A stretch of DNA of 64,000 nt from Kingdonia uniflora. Its lineage: Eukaryota > Streptophyta > Magnoliopsida > Ranunculales > Circaeasteraceae. The position numbers and the translations under genes are program-made. How positions within the stretch are numbered: position 1 is the first letter of the stretch; each line of letters opens with the position of its first letter. Of the stretch, positions 10,380-21,333 are shown piece by piece. A model generated the notes under the pieces. The model saw only the letters and a program-made list of their open reading frames with translations. It had not been told where the DNA came from and did not search any database. The stretch is taken from NCBI GenBank assembly GCA_014058105.1, contig JACGCM010002659.1, forward strand, positions 2,666,001 to 2,730,000, written 5' to 3'.

Positions 10380-11330
10380 CCTCAAATATGAGTTAAGTTG
10401 ATTGATCTTGAGCCTGAAGTTGAGGTTGAACGTTTGCATCTCACGAGTATAAGCTTGAATAAGTTGTAATCGCCTCGAGTACCTCGACCTCGAGCACCTT
10501 CATAATGTGGTTTGATAAGTTTGATCATTGAGTCTGAATCTGAGATCGGGCTCGCCCTGAGTATGAGCTTGATTAACGAGCTCAATAATAAGTTATAATC
10601 GCCTCGAGTACCTCGACCTCGAGTGCCTTAATAATGCAGTTTGTTAAAGATTTTAGGCCGGGCTCGCCCTGAATATGAGTTAAGTTGTTTGATCTTGAGT
10701 CTTGAAGTTGAGTTTGAACATTGTGTCTGAAGATAACATCGGGGTCGCCCCGAGTATGATTGAATGTGTTGGTCAAGCTTTGTGTCTGAATCTGCAGTCG
10801 GGCTCGCCCCGAGTATGATTGAATGTGTTAGTCGAGCTTTGTGTCTGAATCTGAAGTTGGGCTCACCTCGAGTATGATTGAATGTGTTGGTCGAGCTTTG
10901 TATCTGAATCTGAAGTTGGGCTCGCCCCAAGTATGATTTACGTTGATTGATATTAACATGTTGTGTCTGAATCTGAAGTTGGGCTCGCCCCGAGTATGAT
11001 TTACGTTGATTGATATTAAGCATGTTGTGTCTGAAGCTGAGGACGAGTGTTGTGTTTGAATCTGAAGTCGGGTTCGCCCCGAGTATGAGTATGAGTATGA
11101 ATAAGTTGTAATCCCCTTGAGTACCTTGAGCGCCTTGATAATGTTATTGGAATGATCGGGCTCACCCCGAGTATAAGTTTGAATAAGTTGTAATCACCTC
11201 GAGTACCTCAACCTCGAGTATTCTCATAATGTGGTTTGATGTTGTTTGAAATGATGAGGTCAAGCATTGAGTCTGAATCTGAAGTTGGGCTCGCCCCGAG
11301 TATGAGTATGAGTATGAGTTACGCTGATTG
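10380..11330. repeat. About 59-bp minisatellite with mixed units
   Basis: The core ctgaagt-gggctcgcccc-gagtatga recurs near 10555, 10665, 10744, 10803, 10862, 10921, 10984, 11075, 11160 and 11290. The middle units are spaced exactly 59 bp apart. A second motif (gtaatcgcctcgagtacctcgac) recurs near 10465, 10600, 11105 and 11195. Lying between a gypsy LTR and unrelated sequence, it fits the tandem-repeat-rich 3' untranslated region known from Tat/Ogre elements. Confidence 0.75.
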
Positions 11331-11790
11331 AGAATCTTATTCTAACAGTAGTAGAAAGTAGAGATAGAGAGAAACGCAACCTTGATTATATTTGGAGGTG
11401 ATTATGAATACTTGGAGATTTTCAAATAGAGTTTAGTAGTTGTTTGTTTGTTTATATAACTGTTATAATTTTAAACAATTATATAGAAGGAGAGGTGTCA
11501 ATTCGTATTTGAAGGGGTATGAATTGTAAAAAACATTTTTTCTGTTTATTTAAACTTATTGTTCATCTCTTGATTTATCATAACGGGTCATTGGATATGC
11601 ACATTCGTGTTGGATATGCATTTGTTACATTGATTCATTTGTAAATATGTAATTATATTGCATTATATGTTCATAAATTAACTATTACAAATTTACTTAT
11701 ACATAGATCATATTGTTATAGCTTGTCAATTTCATTTATATTGCTATTTGATTCATTATTCACAGGAGTTCAGCTAGACATGTAGGGAAA
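11331..11790. other. No gene seen
   Basis: AT-rich spacer between the minisatellite and the RING cluster. The left boundary of the retroelement could not be located here. Confidence 0.35.
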
Positions 11791-12185
11791 TTACATCTTT
11801 TTTAACCATTGACGCATACATTCCTCATGGAGAAGGTGTTGGCATAGTATTTTTGAAACTCTAAGATCGCTTAAATATTCTTCATTACAAATGGCACAAA
11901 TTTGCTCTGCTGAGCTAAACTCATTGTAGAACCCAGACTTGAACTGCTGCATTGCAGATATTACCACTATGCCTTCATTATACTCTTTTGGTTGTTCCTT
12001 ATTATTCGTATTTTCAATATTCTCTTGCATTGTAGTGATTGCATGTTGAATGTTCTCCATTTGACGTAAAACCCAAAGGATGCAGTAGTTTGCACAATAT
12101 CAGGTACTACTTCTGCTGATATACGATGCTGCATATCTATTATGGAAACGTCGACGTCATGATCTTGATTATTTGTTGCCATTAA
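11791..12185 (-). pseudogene. RING-H2 finger gene remnant, truncated
   Basis: A minus-strand segment starts after a plausible acceptor (TTTTATTACAG) with MATNNQDHDVDVSIID. It shifts frame near 12065 and continues as MENIQHAITTMQENIEN up to a RING-H2 start, CAICNEEYLSDL, then LCQHLLHEEC and WLKKM. A stop follows at once, so the last zinc pair (C-P-x-C) is missing. RING-H2 proteins are ubiquitin ligases that bind an E2 enzyme through this finger; a finger without its last pair should not fold. The acceptor placed just before the ATG matches the structure of the two neighbouring paralogues. A downstream exon that completes the finger is possible but I see none. Confidence 0.6.
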
Positions 12186-13020
12186 CTGTAATAAAATGAA
12201 AAAATAAAATTAATGTGTCAAAACTGAATTTTTCTGGATAAGGAGTTACGGACTGTAATTATTACAATAATATTAATTCGTATTTTAGTAGTCATGATAC
12301 ATTTTTCATTCATGACGCTAAGATTACATATCTAATGAGAATAATACCTACCTTGAAGATTAACATTGGTAAGACTCAGCAACGAATTATCTCCATGCCA
12401 TTGCCATCGGATGAAATTGCACAATCGGCTAGAATGATCATATGTGTTTCTCATGGTAAAGTTCTTTTCATTCCCCGTATTTAGTTTATGTTACCACTGC
12501 ATACATAAAGAAATCTATATGATACTATACAAATCCATTTGGAGAGAAGCAACTGTTCTTAATAGTGCAAAATAATTGTATAAAAATGCCATGATATGAA
12601 ATAAATAATTTAACTAATGTGTAATAAGTAGAAGATCCATTAATACAAAGGCATACACTTTTACATGACAGTCTATTAAAGGGTAAACAGAAAAACAACA
12701 TGTAAACTTCTAGAAAGTTAAGTATAGTTTTCTCCAAGTAGCAAAACAATTCGCATAAGGGAGTCGGTATAAGACTAATAAATTAGTAACTACAGATAAT
12801 TATCTTGCATCTGAATTTGATATTGTTGAATGAATCCATGAATTTGCGTCATTAAATTAGTCGTCAATAACTTTGTTCCTGTTAAAAAAATTATAAAACA
12901 CATTTGTATATTAGTACTATAAAACTTGAATGATTCTGTTCAAAATATAATTAAATTCATGAATAAAAACTGCTTACCTCAGTTTGTGGGCTTTGGACCC
13001 TTCTTTTGAACAGTATCGTA
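12186..13020. other. No gene seen between RING paralogues
   Basis: AT-rich spacer. It may contain the first exon and promoter of the 11.8-kb paralogue, but no clear first exon could be placed. Confidence 0.3.
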
Positions 13021-13023
13021 TTA

Positions 13024-14072
13024 TCATCTGAGAACCTCTATTCTACATGTAGGACAGCTTCTTTTGTGTTGGAACCATCTTCGTAGACAATGTTCATGAA
13101 ATATATGAGGATACTCCATCTTTGTTACCCTATCTGCACTTGTAAATTCTTCAACACATATAACACACATATCATCCTCTTTGTCATTCTTTTCATATGC
13201 AAAATTATTTAACATATGCATTGTATCTTCTTGCGCAACAGTTTGAGAAACCACATCAAGTATTGCTTTAATGCCAAAATCGAGATTTCTTCAAGGAAAT
13301 CATCCTGCATATCTTCTTGATCAGAATACTGGATGCTCTCTAAATAAGTGACGGTCATCTCTAAATCTAATTTCATTTTGAGGTCATTTGACTTTTGGGC
13401 TACTGCATCTCTTGCCGATTCCCCAGCAAAATTAATTATGAACCATCCATATTGGTCCCAGAATTCTTTTGGACCGATGGTAACGCCATAGAGTACAGAA
13501 GTTGAATTTTTCATGGTGTTGTAAATTATTTGACACCCTTCTGTGGTAAATAAACCACTAACATCCAATGGATACCTATGATTTTCCCACGGATAGTTAT
13601 TAGTTATCAATGAACTGGCATGTGGAGATGTTAAGTGATCAACATCTGTAGACCAGTGCATTATTTTACTTACACGGAGTTCAAATGACCTAGTAGGATA
13701 TATTACATTGGGACCTTCATTTGACGAGATTATGGCATCAATAGTATTGAGTTGAACTGTAACAGCACGACTTGTATCAACATATGCCATATTCTGTAGG
13801 AAAAAGAATAAACCATTTAATTATATTCTTATAAATTGCATTGATTATTAAACTAAAACACGTAGGAAATTGTCAATTTAGATAGAGTTATAAGTTAATA
13901 AGAAACAAATTAAAATTACCTTTTGTCGATTAATGGTTTGTTCAATACTTGTAGACCTTTGAATCAACAATGTGTTAATTGATTTATCCGAAAGTAAATT
14001 GTCTAAGAATTCTAATCTTGGTATTTTAATGGAGAGAAGAAAACAAAGAATAGGTTTGGCAACTGTAGACAT
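13024..14072 (-). pseudogene. RING-H2 protein gene, two exons, one frameshift and one lost zinc ligand
   Basis: Exon 1 (14072-13920) starts MSTVAKPILCFLLSIKIP and ends at the donor CAAAAG/GTAATT. Exon 2 (13793-13024) follows the acceptor CCTACAG in the same phase and reads NMAYVDTSRAVTVQLNTID. The N-terminal domain (ELRVSKI ... EFWDQYGWFIINFAG) is shared with the 15.4-kb paralogue. Near 13262 the frame shifts by one base: the sense continuation is GIKAILDVVSQTVAQED, then the finger CVICVEEFTSADRVTKMEY, PHIFHEHCLRRWFQ and CPTCR. The third ligand, normally Cys, is Tyr (TAT at 13111-13113), one transition from TGT. The role would be an E3 ubiquitin ligase. The frameshift makes it a pseudogene unless it is a sequencing error or is spliced around. 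Confidence 0.65.
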
Positions 14073-15382
14073 AGGATCTATATAAGGGGAAGTTACTACT
14101 CGAAGAGAGGCGACTCTTGGAGAAGATGATAAGCGTACAAATTTTGTGGAATTTTATTTCTTTTGTATTTTGAATATAGACCTAAGTTGAAGAGGTGTGA
14201 AGAAGAAGAGGGGATGACTGGATGTGGCTCTCTACAAATGTAGAAGGTGTTTATGGCCTATACGTTTTTCTTTTATTGTGGGCTTTTTAACTTGGAGGGC
14301 TTTTTCGTTTTACAATTATGGGCTATTTTACTTGAAAGGCTTTTCTTTTTTGAATTACCTATGGTTTTGCAATTGCTTTATGTGTCTCTTTTTAAGCAAG
14401 CACATGTATGCAACAATTTATTTAGTATTCTTATAAAACGATGATAATAGCATGTATTATCCGATAACTAGCCGACCTTTGTATTTAAAATTTAGATATC
14501 TACACCTTACAATAGTGTTTAACATTTTATCAAGATACCATAGGCGTCTTTGTTGATGCACTTTTCTTTACATATTTACTAAATAAAATTAATGTTTTAA
14601 TGCAAATTTGGCATTTTAGATAAGATACTCGACTTTCTTTTAATATGCAAACTGGTGGATGGCTTCTTGTGTAATCTATGGTAGAGATTCTTAAGTACTT
14701 GAGGTTTATGGTTTTGATGCAAATTGGAAGGGATTTGACGTGATTCTATCATTAGTCTCAAGAATATGATATTATGAATGACTATAGAAGAGGAGACAGT
14801 AACGAAATAATTATCAAAACCCCATCATCGTATAGATGAATGGGCTATTCTGACTTACAATCATATTAGTGCCAATGTATATATGTAATGAGGATTATGA
14901 GAAGAATAAGAAGAAGTATATTTTGGCACTTGCAAACTCAGAAGGAATGTAGAGGATAATATTAAATATTAGTAATTAAGGCATGTTAGAATTGTCATGA
15001 CATCAAATACATTATAGAGCACAAATTTATTATACATCGCAAATACATTTCTAGTAAGGCATATCTTGAGGCTTAAAAACTTCAGGACTCAAAAAGGGTA
15101 TGCTTGGAAGTTGATGATAATGGGGGTAAAGTACTAAACTTCACTCATATAACTTCACAAAACAATGCCAATAAAGCATTTGTATACTGGGTGTTGCACG
15201 TTGGTTCAGTTGAGGAGTGACAGTATGATTTGCATCCATATTTATATCTTTCACCAATTCTTGAAGAGTGTGCCCATGCCTCGGGTACCTATTAATCACT
15301 TAAATGATCAAACAATTGTAATAAACGAATTCCATATTTTATATTGTATACTAAAATTAGAAATAATCATAGACATTGCCTA
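14073..15382. other. No gene seen
   Basis: Intergenic AT-rich sequence between two RING paralogues. The first ~100 bp left of 14073 would carry the promoter of the 13-kb gene. No further frames or repeats are supported. Confidence 0.35.
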
Positions 15383-16030
15383 TTACTGAGGGTTGATGCC
15401 CATCCGACATAGTAGGCAATTAGGCTTTTGGAGGATCCATGCAGATAGACATTGCATATGATACTTGTGACTATATCGCAATGTAGTGACTGCATCTCCT
15501 TCATCGGCAGGCTCTAAAAAAATGTAGCAGGTTGTGATCAATGTGTTGTCTCTTTCGACATGATCTTTTGTGTCCAACATAACTATTGGATTGTGTTCCA
15601 AATTCGCTTCATGGATGATAACATCATGAATAGATATTGTAAGGACATCAATATCCAATATCACCACTAACTCGGATGTTTTTTCGAAGAAGGTCATCTT
15701 TTCATAATGAAAAGAAAATTTTAGAATTTGAGTTGCATTGGTTACCCAAAAATCTTCGCATTGGAAGGGGTTAAGGTTTGTAATAGCAGAACGAAGTTCA
15801 AATAACACTTTGTTATGATCTGATTCATTTAGCAAACTGTTGAAAGTTATAGGAACCAAGTGATCTTCAGTACTCTCTAAGTTTGTAATGAGAAGATTAT
15901 CGTCACAATTGAAGTTTTGTAAGATATTAGATACTCGTAAATACATGTACCCCTTAGTTAATACTGGGTCTGGAACTTGCTCACGGCAGATAAAATTGCT
16001 AATTCTTTTCAACGTAACGTTGTCCATAGT
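15383..16030 (-). CDS. RING-H2-like protein with degenerate finger
   Basis: The open minus-strand frame ends at 15383 with CLLCRMGINPQ. I start it at 16030, after the acceptor TTTTGCAG, reading TMDNVTLKRISNFICREQ, because both paralogues splice at the same place just before a Met. The same frame continues upstream to 16168 with a hydrophobic stretch (IMNLISICWLSCMLILQ), which is more likely intron. The N-terminal domain (YLRVSNI ... CEDFWVTNATQ) matches the 13-kb paralogue. The finger is damaged: ligand 2 is Phe (CYIF; TTT at 15518-15520) and ligand 3 is Tyr (LRYSHKYH; TAT at 15473-15475). The His pair, the fourth Cys (MQC) and the last pair (NCLLC) remain. Ubiquitin ligase activity is doubtful. 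No first exon was found, so the gene may be incomplete. Confidence 0.55.
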   Translation of the reverse strand, partial: TMDNVTLKRISNFICREQVPDPVLTKGYMYLRVSNILQNFNCDDNLLITNLESTEDHLVPITFNSLLNESDHNKVLFELRSAITNLNPFQCEDFWVTNATQILKFSFHYEKMTFFEKTSELVVILDIDVLTISIHDVIIHEANLEHNPIVMLDTKDHVERDNTLITTCYIFLEPADEGDAVTTLRYSHKYHMQCLSAWILQKPNCLLCRMGINPQ

Positions 16031-16639
16031 CTGCAAAATTAACATGCATGATAACCAACAAATGCTTATGAGATTCATTATGTAAGCATTCAAATTTTCT
16101 CTACGAAGAAGACTATACAATTTGTACATGTCAGAGTTCATATTGATAATGATTCTGGATATGCACAAAATGGTAGCGAACTAAGAAATTCAATAGGAAT
16201 TTGAGAGAAGTCACACATGAAATTAATTATAAATTACTGTAAAGAATAAAAGCAGCAGTACACATAAAGAGTGAGAATGAGTGAGGGGGAGTGATGATGT
16301 TAAATAAATAACCTGTTGTAATTGAATGTATAGAAGATAAGTTAGGGCTCCAACTTTTGCCAGATAAGATAAAGATGTTGAGTTAAAGAATCAAAGAATA
16401 GCTGTCTGGGAATTTGTCGGGCATTCACTTATATTTGTAGTTAAAAGGTTGTTGTTGTTTTTTTTGAAGGGGTAGAAGCCGTTGAAAGGAAAGTCACATA
16501 GAAGAGGCGTGTCTATTTGCTCATAAGGAATTGTTTGAATCTATGAATTACACTTATTGAGAGTTTGGCTACTATAGGAGCAGCCCTCATAACTTTCCCT
16601 AGGTCCACTTTAATATTACGGTACTTCACTACTTTAATA
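16031..16639. other. No further gene seen; flank of Helitron Hel-1
   Basis: This may contain the unseen first exon and promoter of the 15.4-kb RING gene. The block actttaatatta occurs twice just before the Helitron terminus (about 16607 and 16631). Confidence 0.3.
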
Positions 16640-16675
16640 TTAGGGTTGTAGCAATCAGCAAGTGCTCGCACGGGC
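16640..16675 (-). terminator. 3' terminal hairpin of Helitron Hel-1
   Basis: Minus-strand GCCCGTGCGAGCACTTGC (16675-16658) is an imperfect hairpin (two mismatches in the stem). It is followed 14 bases later by CTAA and then T. The core aligns with the Hel-2 hairpin. If aligned strictly with Hel-2, the terminus would fall at 16645, where the CTRR motif is mutated, so the end is known only to within about 5 bp. Confidence 0.6.
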
Positions 16676-18346
16676 AGAATTGAATTTATGAACAATATAG
16701 TATGATTCTTACCTGATAAAATTCATGTCTGGATTCATAAACTGGGAAAACATATAAAATCTACAAAATAGTTCAACATATATTCAAATGGAACTTGCTT
16801 ATGCTTATCCAGTTTATACAAATTTGAGATCGTATTTATTCATTGTTAAATAGGATTTCAAAACATTATCGATTCATAGCATATCAATTTTAAGAGATTA
16901 TTGGCACATACAAATAACAAAAAAACAAATTTTGCTTTAAAGAAACTAAGGTTTTAGTTTTCAAAGCAGCACACACGGTTGAATCTCTTGAGGGAAAATT
17001 GGTAAGACTTTGTTGTAACCAAGAATTTTTCAAAGTGTGTGCTCTCTAGGTATATACTTTCTTCTTGACGATGTTGTTGGTATTACTTTCCGCCTTACTT
17101 CCTTTGTAGTCCTACTTGATTTACGAATTTTCGTAACCCTCACAACTATTATGTGCGGTTGCTCTTGTTATTTTGATGGTTATCGCTATACTCAAAAATA
17201 ATGTTGACACTATTGTTCATGGCCATAGTATTACCCTCAATGCTATGAACAGTCTTGTATTCAATTACCAATATGTAAAATTACTGCAAAAGAAATGTTA
17301 TTTGCGTCATTAAAACAGCCCATAATTGCATTAGAGGAAAGAACTGGCAAAGACAAATTATCAAAACATACATCACGGTCTTAAGGTGAGTTTGTCGACT
17401 AACCACTACTGTACTTAGATGGCATAAGGGTAAGACTGGCTAAAGGTAAAACCAAATGTATCTCCAGGGGCAAGACAAAATGATATTTTAATAACAGACA
17501 ACTTCATTATAATAAACCCAGAGAAAGAATATGTTCTGTTTGCTTTGGCTACCTAAAACTTTGTTAGTAGGTTTAGCACTTGAGCTACCATTCGATCAAC
17601 CATGTGTTGATATACACACATTCTAGAATTTTTAGTAAAATCCCAAATTTAGTTCTACTATTAAGGGCAGTACATTTCAATTCCACGAGAAAATAAAGAC
17701 CAATCTTGAACTATTGCCTCCACCTACATTGACGACCAACAGCTATTGAAACTCTACAGCAGCCATGTCCATTACTATCCGAAGAATCTCAAAGTTGGCC
17801 TTTTTCATCCGATTATCTTCAGCTTCTAGCAACCTAAACGAAAATTGAAAATTTGAGCAATTGAAAAATTTGTAACTCTAACTACACATGATGACCAACA
17901 AAACGAAATATTGTTCTTCTCAAATAGGACTACAGAAAGAAAAGAAAAAAAGTAAAGATCAAAGTCAAATGACACTAGAATTTAAGATAGAAACAACAGA
18001 CCAAGGGTAACAAAATATTATAAAGATTTAAAATCATAGGGAAAATCTAAAATACCTTTAGTTGTTAAGAAGATCTTTTATTTAAGGCACAACCAAATAC
18101 ACATTATCTAATGACATCATCATTATTTACATCCATATCCAAATATTAACCACTATACGATAAGCTTGACAACTCATCATATAAACAGTTTGATTCATAA
18201 GTCACAATGTAGTCTGCTACCTTTGTTTCACTTAATTTTATATAATAGTTACATTAATAGGGCATGGGTTATGGGAGAATGACTGCAATGTATTCCCATA
18301 ATAATAATATCGGCTTGGGCTACAAATTTCTTTATGGGAGAAAAAC
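16676..18346. other. Hel-1 3' non-coding part
   Basis: AT-rich sequence inside Hel-1 with no frame I can identify. Confidence 0.35.
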
Positions 18347-18606
18347 ATAAACTTCTGTGGAAACTACAAATCTGTTTCTACCCATACAGACAGTCCATTA
18401 TTGGGTTAAATGTATCAAAGTTACTCAACCCACATTTCACTTATTGACTGGAAGGCTTTTGTTTCAAGGTGAATAAGATAATATCATGGGAAAAAAATTA
18501 AAAAAGCACTTTAACAATAAACACAAATAGGATATAACATATACAAAACGTAATCAACAATATCATACAACTGAAGAGAGATGGAGAATTACCTTAAATC
18601 GAGATA
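18347..18606. repeat. Direct repeat copy 1 within Hel-1
   Basis: About 260 bp nearly identical to 22789-23030, for example aaactacaaatctgtttcta, tactcaacccacatttcac and ctgaagagagatggagaatt. The second copy lacks about 15 bp (gggaaaaaaattaaa). The copies sit on either side of the solo LTR, about 4.4 kb apart. Confidence 0.85.
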
Positions 18607-19020
18607 AACTTTCTTCTATCGTATTATATTTGACACATTTCCAAACTCTGGCTTTTACATTAATAACACCCGAGATCATGGTCTTCAATGTACAACTTAA
18701 ACCCATTACAAACCTCTAGAAGGCAAGACCAAAAATAACACTGGAAGATAAGTAATTTGAGAGTTAAAATAATAATGGAAAGTAAAAAAAGATTCACGAT
18801 ATGCCTATTTTTGTTGGTTTAAGTATTCTCTAGGGGAAGCATAGAGAGGCACTACAAAAATAAATTGCTTGTATCATAATCATGAGCTACACTCAAACAT
18901 AAAGCCTTTGAATTAGCATAAATAACCATTATCTCTTATATATATTTTTACTTACGGTTCATTAATTAGCCTTTTTCTTATGGAAGTGTATCTAAGAATT
19001 CCTGTCGAATAGATATGTAG

Positions 19021-21333
19021 TGTCCCGAAAAAAAAAATTATTTCATTTTCCTATTCTTCCTTATTCATTCATCTGCATCCATACATTATGCTTTCATATC
19101 ATTTTCCATCCTCATCTCATTCTAGCATCAGGTCTTTGTATTCATCTTTCTGTAGTTTCGGTGGTTGGGCGGAGGAGTGTGTTGTTGTAGTTTTCTCAGG
19201 GGGTGGGGGGGGCCCATAGTGGCCCTGTGTTGTGGTCGTTCTTGTTGTTCTTGTAGTCGTTGATATTCTGTTTTGTCCTTGGTGGTGAGATCCCAGGGGA
19301 TCTCGTGATCCCGGGGGAAGCCTTGTGTTTTCTAGTTTTGTCAAAATCGTTCGAACGAATATAAATCTACGCTCGAACGAGTTGACATGTCCTCTGGAAT
19401 TTTTGCTTTTGAGGGTGGTTCGTTCGAACGACTTCATGTCCCGTTCGAACGAGTTGACCAATCCCCTAGAATTTGGCTCATGATTTCCTAGTCGTTCGAA
19501 CGACTTCTGGATGCATTCGAACAACTTTTGTGTCCATTCTGTGAATCTCTTATCCATTCAAACCATTTCCTTGTCGCTCGAACGACTTGGCGGTGGTTTT
19601 CCTCTTTTTAGTTTTATTTTCATTTCTCTTCCTCATTCCCATTCTCTCTCTCACTCTCCACTCACTCTCCCCCTCACTCTATCCTTTCTTGATTCCTTAA
19701 AGTTTGGCGGTCATTGTTGGGCAGATTCTTCGCCAAATCCTTCGGTGAGTATTTTCCATTTTCTCTCCGAATTGTGATTCGTGATTCTAGGGTTTTGTGA
19801 TTGTGGTTTGATTTGGGGGTTTTGCGTGTTGTGGGTGCCTTATTGCAGGTATTGGGCTATGATGTTGGCGTGTTTGTTGCCGCGGGTTTGTTCCGTTGCT
19901 TGTTGGTAGAGCATGCATGTGGCATTGAGGTGTTTGTGATTGATTTTTTTACCTTATTGTTTCGTCTGTCGTAGTTGTTATTTCAGTATTATTGTTTCCT
20001 ATGATTAGGCATGTAGGGTGTGATTTCCCTTTTGTCTGTTAGGAAGTTGTGCATTGTGGCTTATTTTCTTGGGTTGCCCATGGTGGCTGTGTTCCAGTCT
20101 TTTGAGACTGATGTTGTTGGATGTTGTGACTAGTTGATTTTAGTCACCTTTTGCACCTGTGTTAGGATTGTTTACCATTCTTTGAGGCAGGGTGGTTATC
20201 CTATGTTTGTGTTGGCCGGGTTGACGGCTGTATTGTTTGAACCTTGGGGTCTGTTTGCAAATGAGTTATTAATATCTTTTAACTTAAAGGGATCAGATAC
20301 ATAACAAAGCTCCACTCGCCTAACCCTCAATAGGACCTAGGATTCCTAAATCGGGTTAAAATAGTAGGTGAAGTGCTGGCTGGACACTATCATATCTAGT
20401 ACCCATCCGGGAGTGCGGGATGGTATGAGACAGTTTCCTTTGGTCTTAGTCTTATCCTTGAGGTTGAAATTCCTTGGAATAAGTTAAATAAAGTTCGGAC
20501 GTTGGCTCCGTGGGTTGAAAAGCCCGGAACACTCTGATCAAGTGATAAATCCTACAGTGTGGTCGAGCTTGCAACCCAATCGCACCCATTGTATCCAACT
20601 GAGATTCTCGCTAGGGTTATTATGCATTAGCAGTTGATCAGCCCAACGTTTTTAACTATAAGGTCAAGTCATTTTAAATATTAATCATTCAACATTGGGA
20701 CTTAGTGTATCATCCAACATTTAGGATAATTATGGGATTATCCTAGTCATCATAGCATATCATCATCACACCATCACATTATCGCATATATTCCTATTCC
20801 TACTCCTAATCTCATTCATATTCTCTTTCCCCCTTTCTTTACAGGTTCTTTATATTATGCACTTTAGAGCATTCTTTATCTCATTCATCTCTCTCTTTTC
20901 TGTACTTGTTATATTAGTATGTTATTTAGCCTTATTGGGCATTAGTGGGCCGTGGTTTTGATCACTCACGATTTGTCCCCCTTTCAGAGGCAGAGTAGTT
21001 GTTGTTGGCTGAGAGCTCAGCTGTTGGATCTAGTTTTGGATTGCTGCAGATCCGTTCTTATTTATATACTCATGTACGATTCCAGTTTTTGGTATTGTAT
21101 TGTATTTTGAGACATTGTATTTACGTTTTCAGTTTATATATTTATATATATCTTTTGCTTCCGCTGTATTATTTTTTCTCTTACTCTGATGGTATTGCTA
21201 TAGTCAATGACTGAGCCGGACTTGTCTTTTGGCTCGGTTGCTTGTGGGGCGAATCGGTTAGATTCCCCGACCTGCACACCCAGTTATCCATGTTTTAATC
21301 ATTATTCTGATTATTAGATTTTGGGGCGTGACA
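19021..21333 (+). mobile_element. Large gypsy (Del/Tekay-like) solo LTR
   Basis: The segment begins TGTCCCGAAAA and ends GATTTTGGGGCGTGACA. TGTCCCG starts and GGGGCGTGACA ends are typical of plant chromovirus LTRs; that is known from the family, and the orientation follows from it. At 2.3 kb it is long but within range. Base composition differs from its surroundings (GT-rich). No internal retroelement sequence adjoins it, hence a solo LTR. Flanks tgtag and ataaa do not match, so no target duplication is visible. Frames inside (19117-19557, 20999-21214) are not treated as genes. Confidence 0.6.
19345..19590. repeat. Cluster of TCGTTCGAACGA-type palindromes in the LTR
   Basis: At least seven full or degenerate copies of a 12-base palindrome centred on TTCGAA occur in 245 bp (for example near 19349, 19370, 19418, 19443, 19491, 19513 and 19575). 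Their minus-strand translation gives repeated SFER, which is a side effect. Confidence 0.8.

Noticed and set aside
10582..11023. Arg/Gln-rich frames of 60-131 codons
   Set aside because: By-products of the 59-bp minisatellite; codon content follows the repeat.
9568..11330. CRISPR-like array
   Set aside because: Repeats are contiguous and drift as a whole, without unique spacers, and the context is plant nuclear DNA.
16640..16643. CTAA as the certain Hel-1 3' end
   Set aside because: Strict alignment with Hel-2 would put the end at 16645, so the exact terminus is left open.
19117..19557. 146-codon frame with repeated SFER and a Thr/Pro-rich end
   Set aside because: It lies within the gypsy LTR and its repeats are palindromic DNA motifs; no domain was recognised.
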